From: Pararge aegeria
Taxonomy: Eukaryota > Arthropoda > Insecta > Lepidoptera > Nymphalidae
Direction of reading: 5' to 3'
Length of the DNA stretch: 64,000 bases
Assembly: GCF_905163445.1 (NCBI RefSeq)
Contig: NC_053191.1
Coordinates: 14,384,001 to 14,448,000 of the forward strand
Part shown: positions 1 to 13,100 of the stretch, piece by piece
Layout of the letters: each line of letters opens with the position of its first letter
Position numbering within the stretch: the first letter of the stretch is position 1
Made by a program: the position numbers and the translations under genes
Notes under the pieces: model-generated
The model's database searches: none
Seen by the model: only the letters and a program-made list of their open reading frames with translations
Told to the model about the DNA's origin: nothing

Positions 1-19
1 GATTTGATCAGCTATGATG

Positions 20-224
20 ATATTCTATTGTTGGGTGTACAACTACATGGGTGTAGATAATGATCTCCACCCGCTCGAGAAGAGAATATAAGAGAATGAA
101 TACGGAGAGAAATAAATGATTTAATATATTATGAGACTTAAATTAAAAATTGAATGATGTAAGTTTATTGTTTAAATAAAAAAAAGCAAAATCTAGCCCG
201 GAGAAGCGGGCTGGGTACGCTAGT
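20..224 (-). repeat. Interspersed repeat, inverted copy of 51823-52028
   Basis: The segment shares blocks such as CTAGCCCGGAGAAGCGGGCT, CGCTCGAGAAGAGAA and ATTCTATTGTTGGGTGT with the reverse complement of 51823-52028. CTAGT at its end resembles the Helitron-type CTAG terminus of lepidopteran non-autonomous elements, but the class is uncertain. Confidence 0.7.
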
Positions 225-254
225 CTACTATACTTCCTGAATACTTTAATATGG

Positions 255-360
255 GGTTGTTCAAGGAGTGATCAAACGCATTTCCTTCCTTCCTTGAAAC
301 AGGTAACGATTGGTGGCTCCTCTGGTAATGTTTATGGGCGTGGTAACCCCTATTTTTGCT
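255..360 (+). repeat. Fragment of a lepidopteran LINE/SINE tail
   Basis: The order of CTCCTCTGG, then TTTATGGGCGTGGTAA resembles a very common lepidopteran 3-prime repeat tail (TCTGGTGTTGC followed by ATGGGCGGCGGTAA). Diverged and partial. Confidence 0.4.
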
Positions 361-936
361 CGCTATTTATATTTTGAAAAAAATCATAAGATAAAATAAT
401 CATAAGATAAATAGCCAAGCAGAATCGTTCACTAGCATGTTATTAAACGATGATTTTATTGAAAAAGAAGATGATGATTGTATTGAAAAAGTTACGTAAA
501 GTAGTTGTAGATTGAAATCTATAAAGGATTATTTTAAATATACTAGTGTTACATCCCAAACTAAGACATCGGGTTTTAAAAAAAATGCTATTTAATAGTC
601 CTTTAAGTCTAAAATCTTGACTGAGCTGATTCTACACATTTACTTTTATGTATTTTATTTCATTAAAAATTAAATTAAAAAAATTAGTACCCTGTACAAA
701 TAACACAATCAGGTACGCTTTATCATCGATTAAGCCTATCTATATTTGTTTGATACCAGTAACAACAAATATTTCACAGTCAAGTAGCTTGGGATTCAGC
801 AAACTTGACCTCCAGCCGATAACACTTGGCATAATGATGAGGAAGTTACATCTCATACAATATAGCTTAGACGGAAGTTAACGCTTCAAACATCATTGCC
901 ACTCAAAAAAAAAACATTGTCATCTTACAGAAAACA

Positions 937-1198
937 ATGGAAAATGGCCGTGAACCATACGAAGAGATCGCATCCATGAATATATTGCATAAACTCAGCC
1001 AACGTTTACCAAAAAAATCCGAAAATTTAACAGTAAATCTAGAAAAGATTGACGATATTTCAGTCGGTACATCAGAGCCAAGTCTTTTGGACCGAATAAC
1101 ATTCGAAAGTGAGAGGCTTAAAGTGAGTCAGAGCGAGTCTTCATCAAGAAGAAATAGCCATGATGGGGGTAGGAGTAAAAAGGAAACATTTAGAGAAG
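937..1198 (+). CDS. Anoctamin coding exon 1 (residues 1-87)
   Basis: Starts at ATG 937 and ends at donor GTAAGA with one base left over. Encodes a hydrophilic, Ser/Glu/Lys-rich cytosolic tail containing [15 protein letters not shown], which looks like phosphorylation-prone disordered sequence. It shows no similarity I recognise to other anoctamins. The preceding bases TTACAG could be a splice acceptor for a 5-prime UTR exon. Confidence 0.85.
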
Positions 1199-4100
1199 GT
1201 AAGAAGTCACAACGGATGAGAGAAGATTGTGTGTACAAACTTAAACTGATAATATAATTACAAATGATTCTAGAATTCTAAGTATAACTATAAAGTTCGA
1301 GCTAAAATTACACACCATTTGCAGATGGAACAAGTTCCGAACCCCCAACAGCACATGTAACAAATTATAATGCATGGAATGACCTTGCCAGTTCCACTTC
1401 TACCACGCGCACTGAACTAAGTACTTCCGATGGTCCTGTAGATGATCAGGTATAGTCATTCATATATCCTTATGTGCTCAAGTTGAACTGCCAACATTGT
1501 AGGTGATTCTTTGTCTTGTGTTCAGCATATTACCGGTTATCTCAAGACGGCGTTTTACACTACATTTTACTGACTGGTGGAAACGCTTCCACATTCCGAA
1601 ACCACTTCTGATAACTCATTTATTAATTCTGTATTTTTATATTTTAATGCAATAAAGTGTTTCTTCTCCGTAATCTAAAATATTTGTAGATGCAAACCCG
1701 TCGTCGCAGCCACGATTCAGCAATACCCAATACTCCAACCCAACGCTCTACGTGGAGATCTGCAGACAGTCTTGCACCAGATTCAGCGTTCGGAACCTCG
1801 CTAGCTGATATTATAGAGAGTCCTACGAATAAGGTATCTACTATTTTAGGGCCTCTCTGGAACACGGAAGTGTATTCTGCTTTAATGACACTGACAGTGG
1901 AGCTATTTTTTTTTCATATTAGTGTTTTTACCGGTTTTTACCTACACCGCACTTGGAGGAAATACCAATTTTATAAATCTTTTAGAATTTGAATTTGAAC
2001 CTGCGACTCTGGCAATCGCGGCCTGAGCGCTTTGACCAGTAAGCTAGAGCTCTCCTACCACCGATGCCTAAATTAATATATGCCTTTTAATATCGATGGC
2101 GACCCAGTCCCTATAAGATTATAGGGACTGGGTCGCCATCAAGTAAAAAACATTGTAGTTTCAATCTACTTTCCAAACTTCTATATTACAATGAGACACT
2201 TTTGAAACAAGATAACACATTGATTATGTATAATTTTACACATATCATTTGGAGGAAATATAAATCTTATAGTTTTTTAATATATAATTTTAATTTTTCA
2301 TGTTCAATCAATAATTTTACGCGATATTGCTCGCTGTTATTTTCCCAATCTAGGAGCAGCACTACTATCATACCTTTTTAATTTTACAAACAAAAACGCC
2401 AAGCGAAGGTCTGTCGCCAAGGTACTATAATATTATACTTCTTTTCTTCTTATTTTAACATAATTCTATAAAGATCTATCGAATGTAAATCGGGATATAA
2501 AGGTTTTATAAAAACCAACCTATTTACCAAATGTAAATACAAAAACCTCTATTTTTTCTACTTTAACTTAATTTTATTTACTTTGCTTTGTAACTAGATT
2601 TATCTTCGAGAGGACTTGAACTCTTCAAGGGATAGTTCAGAGGAACGCAAAGCTAAAAAAAACTGGAATCTGATAAGGAATGCAACCACAGCAACAGGCA
2701 TGTTTAGTAAAAAAGATGCAGCGTTACCGGGTACGCCTTTGCCGAGTTTACAGGTATAGCTATTGAAAGATATAAACATAGACTTGGGTCTATGTTTAAA
2801 TCTATCTATCTTTATTGCACACAGCAGAAGAAGAATAAAGTCAACAAAAACATAACTATAATAATTAGCGTATCATCATCATCATCATATCAACCGATAG
2901 ACGTCCATTGCTGGATATAGTATTTTGTAGGGAGTTCCAAATTCCACGGTTCTGTGCCGCTTGAATCCAGCGGCTACCTGCGACGCGCCTAGTTTCGTCT
3001 GTCCATCTCGTTGGGGGTGGACCAACGCTGCGCTTACCAGTTTGGGGCTGCCATTCCAGCACCTTGGGACCCCATCGTCCATCCTTTCTCCGAACTATGT
3101 GCGCGGTCCATTGCCACTTAAGCTTTGCGACTGGTTGAGCTATGTCGGTAATTAAATAAAACGGTCGTATTTTATTAAACGATCTTTACCAAACGATCTC
3201 AACCGACCCGAAGAAACAGAGCAACTCCTCTCAGGGCATGCAAGGAACATTTCCTAGAAAGTGCCGCCCTGTGTCTATAACCTGAGGCGTGTTAAGCCTC
3301 TGATCAATAACACTGGCAACCACGCCATTCGGACTGGAAAATAGCATAGCAACAATAGGTACTGTGTAGCGGCTGAAAGCATGGTTGTACTACTTCCCCG
3401 GACGGCTCTGCGAAAAAAAGCTGTTGTAACTAGCGAAAGCGTCAGACAAATTTCAATCACATAACCATCTAGTATGACTTAATTTCCAAAACAAAACCTA
3501 TGAGAGATAAGATTTTCACGAAAGAAGTTATTATATATATTATACCTCTAAGTATTATCCATTTCTTTCAGTCAAAACGGAATAGCCAAACATCTAACTT
3601 TGCAAGAGATGAACGAACGCCCTCTGTACCAAACAGTGGTTCAAGGGAACAAGAAGAAATCTTTGGAGAAACTAGTTCGGAGGTAAGCATGTTTCTTATG
3701 TACGTAAAAATTGTAAAGTGAGAGTCAGACTCGCGTGGATACGGTTACGCACTTTAAATTATTGTTCGGTGAAAATAAGGAATTACCTATCTTGTTATTA
3801 TATTCCTTTAAACTTTGAATGAGTACTGAAGTAACGTATGTTTCCCAAAATTAAATGTTATTTTCTTAATTACACCGAAGTAAACGCCATTTTACAATCA
3901 GTTTTAATAAAAATTGTACCATATATCAACATGTTCGACCTTATAAATTCGAAGAAAATGTTATTGGATAGTCGGATAGAAGAAATGTAGACAAAACCAA
4001 AAGTTGTCTTATATATATGTACATATACTGTTGTATTACAAAATTTTAAGCCATTTAAACTGTATTGAATTTTGTTTAAGCCTGATATAATTTCAGGGTT

Positions 4101-7100
4101 TGGACCCAGATTCTTTAATGTTTCGAGATGGAAGACGTCGAATAGATATGGTTCTCGCATATGAAGAAGAAGATTATGGTGTGATGACAGAGGTTGAGGC
4201 ACGGAAGAAAGAATCCAGGCGGATATTCCAAGTATGTTCATGCCCCAAACATTGCTAATTACAATACGTATTGTAATTTGCAAGTTTTTGTTAATTATTT
4301 CCTCTGAAATATCGATCGCCTTATTTTGCGTGTTCGCCAACGGATTTTATTTCAAGAAATACATGTAAGGAGTAACAAACTCCTGATTCCTTTTATTAAG
4401 TTAAATAAGTTCTTCTTGCTTTTCTTGCCCATATTTTACCCTATGGGGGGGTCAACGATATGTCTTATTTAAATTTGAGGATAGGGTTGTTTTTGGGTTT
4501 TGGAATATTTTTATACCGTTTTCTTGACATGTCCGTCCGTCGAAACTTAACAGTTAACTAGACCAGAATACCAGAATAGCAAAGTCAATCAGTCTTCCTG
4601 ATAATCGACTCGATATAATTCCAGACCGGATCATTCTCACTTACATGTGATAATTATCATAAAAACGCTGAGTTTACGCTCTTAATTTCTTGTTCCAAAA
4701 TAACCGATGGCTTATACCCATCCATTTAATCGGCGAAGTAATAGCTAAGTATTAGTGAAATTTTGTTTTATAAAAAAAGGAACTAGAAATTTTTAAAAAG
4801 GGTTAGTATTAAAATCTGTTTAACGAGGAGCTATTCTTTTCTTTTAATATTTCTTATTTTCTGGCCCTTAATAAATATAGGAACAATTCAGTCCAAAGCC
4901 CATTATTCCTAGTTAACAACTTTCAGGAAAACCTAATAAAAGAAGGTCTAGAACTAGAACTGGAAAACAAATGCCTGTCATTCGATGGCAAAACTTGGTT
5001 TCTCAAAATACACATTCCTTGGAAGACCGAAGTGCGGCTGGCTGAAGTTTTGAGCATGAAATTACCTACGAAAAGGTTCATCAGTCTATCTGTTAAAGCT
5101 TGGGTGAGGACACTTCCTAATCATGATTGTGCAAAAACTAAGTGCACCAATAGAATTATTATATTCTGAGGGTTGCACCTAATTATTTTTTAACCCCTAA
5201 CGCAAAATGTTTTAACTTACTTTTTACTTCCAAAGAGTGACGAAGTTGAAACTGAATCAGATAAACATTGGTACATAAAATGGCGACACAAATGGAAGAA
5301 TCTATTCGAATATGGACACGAAAGAATCGAACCTGAACCTTCATTTTACTCCGCAACTGACAAGCCTGATCTTAAGAGAGAAGAACAGTAAGTTTTAGAT
5401 CTTGCACCTAATTGTGTATTATTTTTATAGACGAAAAGATTGCGAATACATTTGAGTCTCTAATGTCTATCATCTAAAAACTTCCTTGGTTAATACACTT
5501 TAATATTTCGAAATATAATGTACGGTTCTATTCACGAGTTCCATTTCACAAATAAACTTTAAAATTCATGAAAAGTATGAATGAAATATACACCGTGCGA
5601 CCTAAAAGTCGTTAAACCCTTATTACGTAAAGTATAACGATGAAAATGTATGTAGAGACAAGGAACCTATGTTGACCATTTAAAATTGTAATAGAGAATA
5701 TCAAAATGGAAATAACTCCGCTGATCTGCACAATCACTCTGTCTCTGGCTCTAGTACACTACAACCCTAGAGAAATACTCTAACCTATGAAAGGATTGGC
5801 AATCCCACAGATCCATACCATCATCCCATCATGACTAATTGTAAGAGGTTGTATTACTTGTTAGTTGTACCTGATCAACACACGTGGCATTTCTCAGCCT
5901 TTGTGTATGAAAAAGTTTTCATTTCATTTTTATTCTCATACCGTTTGTAATCTTATTCTTAACAATTCATTTCTTTCAGGTTCCTAGTAAAAGATAGATT
6001 TACACAATTATCTCCAGCTCAACGTAGTTTACTAGTCATGCAAATATTACTTAGGGCAAAATATGACAATAATGACACAAAGGTTAGTAGCATAAGTGAA
6101 ATTATCTAATTTTCTTAAGAATACTTCTGATTCTATGTTTTTTTAACCCTCGCTCCTTTGGGAGAGGAGGCCTGTACTCAGCAGTACGAATTCAACAGTC
6201 TGATTGATGATGGAGATACTTTTCATTCACATAATTTCTATTTTTAAACTTGATAAAGATTATAAATAGTTATTATGAAACACAGAACTTTTCTGCATTC
6301 AATTAAACGATAAAAGGCAATTCAGATAACAATATTATGTTTTGTTGGCAACATAAATGACTTTAAAATAAAATAGTATAAAGAACTATCAAGACATAGC
6401 TGCGGCATTGTTTTTATTAATTTAAATCTAGCTTTAATGAATTATAACGTTACAGATAGTCAAAAGCGGGAATTTATTGCAAGGAATAAAATATTTTTAG
6501 CATGCAATTGTATGATCCTAGATTTTTATAGATGGAAACAATATTTATATATTTTATAATCAAAATATGCATTATATTTTTTTATTATATTAAAATAGGA
6601 AATTTTATTTCGGTTAATTTTTATTTTTTAGTTGGGCATCCGACGGCTTCTTAACGACGGCACCTATTTAGCATGTTTTCCTTTACACGAAGGCAGATAT
6701 GATTTGGATATGGATGACAAAACTCAAACAGATAGACGGGTGATTATAAACTACAATTTAGTTATATGCCGGTCAGATCAAGCTTCATACTACAAATTGA
6801 GGAAAGAACTTAAAGTGACAAATGGCCCACGAATGGCCCACGGGTCGAATTTGGATTCTGATAACTTATGTTCCTCGTATCAGTAATTACACACAAATAA
6901 AATTAACTTTTGTGAAACTCATATCCCTATCTCTACTTTCCTGTCCTATCCTATCGTATCCTACTTCCTACTTCCTATCCTATCCTATCCTATCCTACTA
7001 ATATTATAAATGTCAATGTAAGTTTGTTTGTTACGCTTTCACGCAAAAACTACTCAACCGATCCTCATGAAACTTTGTACACATATTCTTGAAAGTGTTA

Positions 7101-10100
7101 GAAGTAATAAAGGATACTTTTTATCCCGACATTAAGCTCGGTTCCTTTGGGAGAGAGGATGAGTGTTTGACGATTTTACACCATAACTCCGACAAAATAT
7201 AACCGATTTAAATAATTATTTTTGTACTATAGAGGTTATAATATGGGTTTAATTTTGCTCAAACTGTGATTGGAGATAGAGTACAGAACTCCTCAGCGGA
7301 CAGCAGCAAACCCCTCATTTAAAGCGTAGCGATACTGAATCCTTTAATTTCTTTTAGATCTACAACTAAATTTAGTGCCACATCAAAAACAAAATCAAAC
7401 GCAGACGAAGTCGCGGGCAACAGCTAGTTTATAATATTTTTTCATTAAAAGCTTAGTCTAATATAGTTATTCACGATTCTCCTACAGCTATTATACCTGG
7501 AATGGGCACGTCCTTGTAAATGGTATAAAAAGCAACCACTATGGCTGATCAAAAAATATTTCGGAGAGAAGATCGGCCTTTACTTCTGCTGGCTCGGCTT
7601 CTACACCAAGATGCTATACGCACCTGCGATTGTTGGGACGCTGTGCTTCTTATACGGCCTTGCTAGCATGCACTCCAGCGATAACATTCCCAGGTGAGCA
7701 TAACTAACCATTTTGAAATGAATTCGTTTATTTATTATTTAATTCTAATTTTCCGTACATCCTTGTCAAGTTCACTTCGCATCTACATAATCTTTTCCCA
7801 CCAAATCCGTGACGCAAAACGCCATTTTATTCAGTTTATTTATTAGATTCTGCCATGTTAACCATGTCCATATCCAGACAAACTCAATGGAATTTCAGGA
7901 CATCAAGTATTATGTATAACCTACTGATTTTAAGAAATAAATAAATAACCATTTTGCTATTAATATCTTCACTAGAAATGAGATGCCGCGTTTTGGCAAT
8001 GCCCACATAATTTACTATTACAGATTACTGTTTCCATGCCGACATCATTCACATATTAATTAATATTATTTTTCTTTCATGTCTTTACTTTCCAACTACT
8101 TAATATACTCGTGATTAGATTAGATTATTTGTTTTAAAATGTATCCGCCTATCACAATCTGTTTGACTACTGCGATCTTCTTAATACTATCAAAATAATG
8201 GAATCTGAAAATGCCAGATAATTGCGATACTGAACTCCACATTACCTGTGATATAACAAAACAACGCACGAATACCACGTTTGCTATTAAGAATTTCGCA
8301 GTGATTTGGAATCCAAATCGAACTGTTTTTGTAAGATTTAATTTCCGTTGATATTACAAAAATATAATAAACATAGTTCCTTTCTTTATGTTTTCCTATT
8401 CACTTCCAATGAAATAAGAAACATCTTGAAAATATGCTTATTAAAAAAAGTTATTTTATTCAGTTAATTTTAGCTATGTAGCTTAGCTTTTATTTAGCTT
8501 TTATAGCTTTTATTTTCTTCTTCTATAAAGATTAATTATTCAGAAAGACAATGCCGCTTACAGAATTATAGGTCGTCTAGTTTTTATTCCATTGGCATTC
8601 CAGTTTTATTCACTGAAAATTTACGTGAATATACTTAGGCGCGAAATGATGGCTCGCGTAATAGGAACTTGCACTTGCACTTTAAATAATATTAAGTTTA
8701 AATAATGCTCACTTTAAAGGTAAATCCATATTTTACAGTAAAGAAATCTGCGATGGCAATGGTCCGGGCAATACTACACTGTGTCCACTATGTGACAAGG
8801 CCTGCCAGTATCAACTTCTCTCAGACTCCTGTCTTTTCGCCAAGTTAACGTATCTTTTCGATAACCCGGCAACTGTGTTCTTTGCTATTTTCATGTCTTT
8901 TTGGGGTGAGTTTATGTTAACCTTGAATTTCACTTAGTTATATCTGGTTATTATTGTTTCTTGTCATATTCATTTGTATATTTCTTTTATAGCGACTACA
9001 TTCCTTGAGTTGTGGAAACGTAAACAATCTGTTCTAAGATGGGAGTGGGACTTAGGAGGCGTCGATCAAGTATGTTATTTTTGCGTACAAAAGTTGTAAG
9101 GTGTTTTATTTAACTAAGGCTTAGTTAAACAAAAGTTTCTCGTTTATTTATAATCAATTTATGTAGTTTCTTAATCCACTTGTGTTATCCTTATGACGCT
9201 TTAAGGATTGTATACTTTCGCAGGGCTGTATTTGATATACCTAATCATTATTATAAAGTTTCTGATACAAACTTCTAACTAAGCCTTACTTGTAATATGC
9301 TAATGTCCACGAGTTCAACTGCGTACGGGACGATTTTCCAAATTCCGCGGGAACGGTTTGCTTTCCCAGGATAATATAGTATTCTATAAGCAAGCTTTCT
9401 CGCAATGTGGACACGATTTGCGGAATTATGCTAAAATTTATTTTTTTATCCTGCAAGAACCTGGCTGATTTTCCGGGACAAAAGTGTCTTTTGTCCTATA
9501 TACCTACGATGTGCCAAATTTTATCAAGATCCTGCAGTGGTTGAACCGAACGTAGTTAAAGAACAAACATGTTAGAATTATCTAAATAATGTATTTAATG
9601 CGCCACGCTACTAGCGCTATCTCTTGTTTACTAATATAATTGTGTAGCTAACCGGCTTTGTGCTACCTACTTAAAAAAAAATAGCCAGTCTATGCAAAGC
9701 CACTACGTGTTTCATTAGGTTACGGGCCCAGTACTTATTTTCTTACTTATTACCAGTACAAGTTCATTTATAATATTAGAATGGATGCAAAATTGCTTAG
9801 TAAATTAAAGATTTAATTATTTGACGTTATATTTCAAGGGTAGTTATAAATTTACTAACATTTACTTTAATTTTGTAGGACGAAGACCCACGGCCAGAAT
9901 TCGAAACCTCCGTGAAAACATTCCGGACAAATCCAGTTTCTAGAGAAAAGGAGCCATACTTACCCACTTGGCAAAAGACTATGCGATATGTCGCCACTAG
10001 CTCAGCTGTTCTGTTCATGGTGACATATATTACTTCTTGACTTCTTTATATCAGTTTTCAGTTTTAGCACATAAGTATTCAATGTTCAAAACGATCAAAA

Positions 10101-13100
10101 CAAAACAACGAAACAATTTATTAATTTCACACTCAAACTCAAAAAAAATTTTTCAATCAATGTCAAACTCTACTCGTTTTTAAAGCCTACTGACTGACTA
10201 TCTCGTATGAAATGGCTTCTTTTAGTCCCTTGTTGAATAAACTACTATTGTGTTTGTTGTCAAGCAATAATGCTATTGTGTGATCGGCGAAGATTTAATC
10301 TCCTTTATTGTAATTTCGCTATATTCATGTCGCGCTATTTTCATTCCGCGAAGACCTTCACCTGTTAATATAACAAAAATGAGATCACTGGAAACCTTAA
10401 GAGTACTTAGACTTTTTTTTATTTCTTTATTTAAATGACTTTTATAGATAGCCTCTATGTATTAAGCTACAAAAAATTCAAAGAATCCCCTTTCATTGCC
10501 GAAATGCTCACAAGTTTGCTAATAATAGAGTTAAAAATGCCATTATTCTTAAAAGTCATATATTTAGTTCATACGTTAGTGTTTCTTGCAAACTGTGATT
10601 CCGAACACACGACAAAAAATCATCTACCTCACCGCATACCTAGATTTGAAAACGCTAACGATATTGTTACTTTGATTTATATTTCCTTATTTGGTAAGTA
10701 CTTTTTGTTTCAACAGATAGCAGTTGTAATGGGTGCGGTCTTGGGAACGATAATCTACAGAATTTCCATGGTCTCAGTTATCTACGGTGGCAGTGGTTTC
10801 TTCTTGAAGAGGCACGCAAAGATCTTTACGGCCATGACAGCGGCGCTGATAAACTTGACCATGATTATGATTCTTACTCGGGTAATTACTTATTGATTTA
10901 TCGTATGAATTAATAATTACACTTATTGTACACCATATACATAATTTACAAAAACGCCAGTACAATAGTTCTTTAAGATAGAAGGTTAGCTCAAATTGCT
11001 CTAAAGCGATCTCTTCTAGGTAACCAAAGGTGTAAAAGAAAATTCATTTTCTTCCTTATTTCATAAATTGCTTTTAGTGGCACCAATTAACTTTGTCAGT
11101 TTGTTTAAAAAATTTATATTTGAATAATAAATTTTCCATCATTTACACACATCATTTATACTTCACAATACTTAAAAATATAAAAAACACTTAAAAATTT
11201 ATAAGAAAAAATATCCACCTTCCGCTTTCGGGGCTTTTGGATGCCCAAGCAACCGGCGGTCAGGGCTCCAGAGTGAGGAACCTCCTCACAATACGCGCCG
11301 TTTCAAGGACTACTGCCTTCTGTATCCGACCTTTGATCCAACAACCAAGCGAAAGCTTATTATATTTTACTAGTATTTAATTGTTTTCAGATTTATGCTA
11401 AAGTAGCAGTATTTCTAACAAACATAGAAAACCCGCGCACGCAGACTGAATACGAAGATTCTTATACGTTCAAAATATTCTTCTTCGAATTTATTAACTT
11501 TTACTCATCACTAATCTATATCGCTTTCTTCAAGGTATGTTGATTTTAATTTTTAAAAGTAAATGTAGGTATGTAGTAAATTATAATTTTTCTTGTAGAG
11601 ACTTTATTATAAGGATCCTAATTCTTCTTTTTCTTCTTCTTCTTGGCCATATCCTATGCTTAGTAGCATGCAACACAAAATTTCCGTATCCATTTTCCCC
11701 TATTAGCCGACTTCTCTCAATCCACTCCTTTTACACTGTCCAGTTTTTTACATATTCTTTGTTGTCTTTGCTTCTTTGTCCTTTCCCATAAATACCAATA
11801 GGCATGAATTAATTCGTTTAGATTTATAGGTTTCTATTATTATATTATGAAGAACATCTATAGTTTCTCCATGTGTATCGGTTAGTTTGTTTCTATATAA
11901 CATCTACATATATTATGCAAGGCGCTATGTAACTAAGACTAGGAAATGTAGGCACTGAAAATATTCAGTATCTTTAACTTACTAAATTTGTTACATGGAT
12001 CGTGGTCGTCGTGACCATGCTCCATGTAACTGGGTCGGAATATCGACAAATTTCAAGATATCGGGTACTTTGACTATTTTTAGACATATTTCTACGCTGT
12101 CACTTCTAATATCAATAGTTTACTTACTTAATTTTTAATAGTTTACTTACTTTGAAATGCTCATTACTAATTTCTTACACGTTCTAGGGTCGCTTTTTTG
12201 ACTATCCAGGGGACGATCAGGCTCGGAAATCGGAGTTTTTCAAACTTAAAGGAGATATCTGTGACCCAGCCGGTTGCCTTTCTGAACTGTGTATTCAGCT
12301 AGCTATCATTATGATTGGAAAGCAGTGCTTTAATAACTTCGTTGAGCTTGGATATCCGTGAGTTATGATTACAGCTTAAGTCTATTATTATTTAATATTG
12401 TCAATCGGTGAACTATGTTGATCTTTTAAAGACGAACCTTTTTCTATCATACCAACCATCCAACCTATGTTCCATAGAAATTAATAAACTTCTATTTTGG
12501 AATATTTTTTTATCAAAAGATCAATCAAACAATAATTTTAAATATTTTTCGGATACAAATAATGATAAGGACATGAGATCCAAAAATATTTATCCCTTGT
12601 GAAAATGAAAGAGCAATTCTTAAGTTATTCGTAACTAATATGATACAATTTTTGCTAACACAGATATTATTTCAATTTTATTGCCCTTCTTCGTTTTATG
12701 GCTTTTTAGATTCTTAGGTGCATTTACCGTATCACTTAGGTTCCTATTTAAAAAGTTGTTGTGTGTCAATTCTTAAAAAAAGTAGTGCTCTACCCCTGTT
12801 ATTTGGTGATTGACAGATGGTAAATATATTGCATCGTAAATTCCTAATATTTATTAATGTAGGTACTAGCCGATCGATCCCCACGTTGATATAAACAGTT
12901 GAAAGCAGAAAAGAAAAAAGAATAGACATCCGTTATATTTACTAAACAGCAGATGGCGATGTGTATATAAAAAAAAGTAGATGCGACAGTCTTTTTAGGA
13001 ATAGTCTAATAGTGAACACCTTGAATAACATCTAAGAAAGTTTCTTAAAGTAATACAGTTAAATGTTTTCTAGAAAATTCCACAATTGGTGGCGTCAGCG

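Noticed and set aside
3870..4340. 156-codon minus-strand frame
   Set aside because: Runs antisense across anoctamin exon 6; a shadow of the real coding exon plus AT-rich intron.
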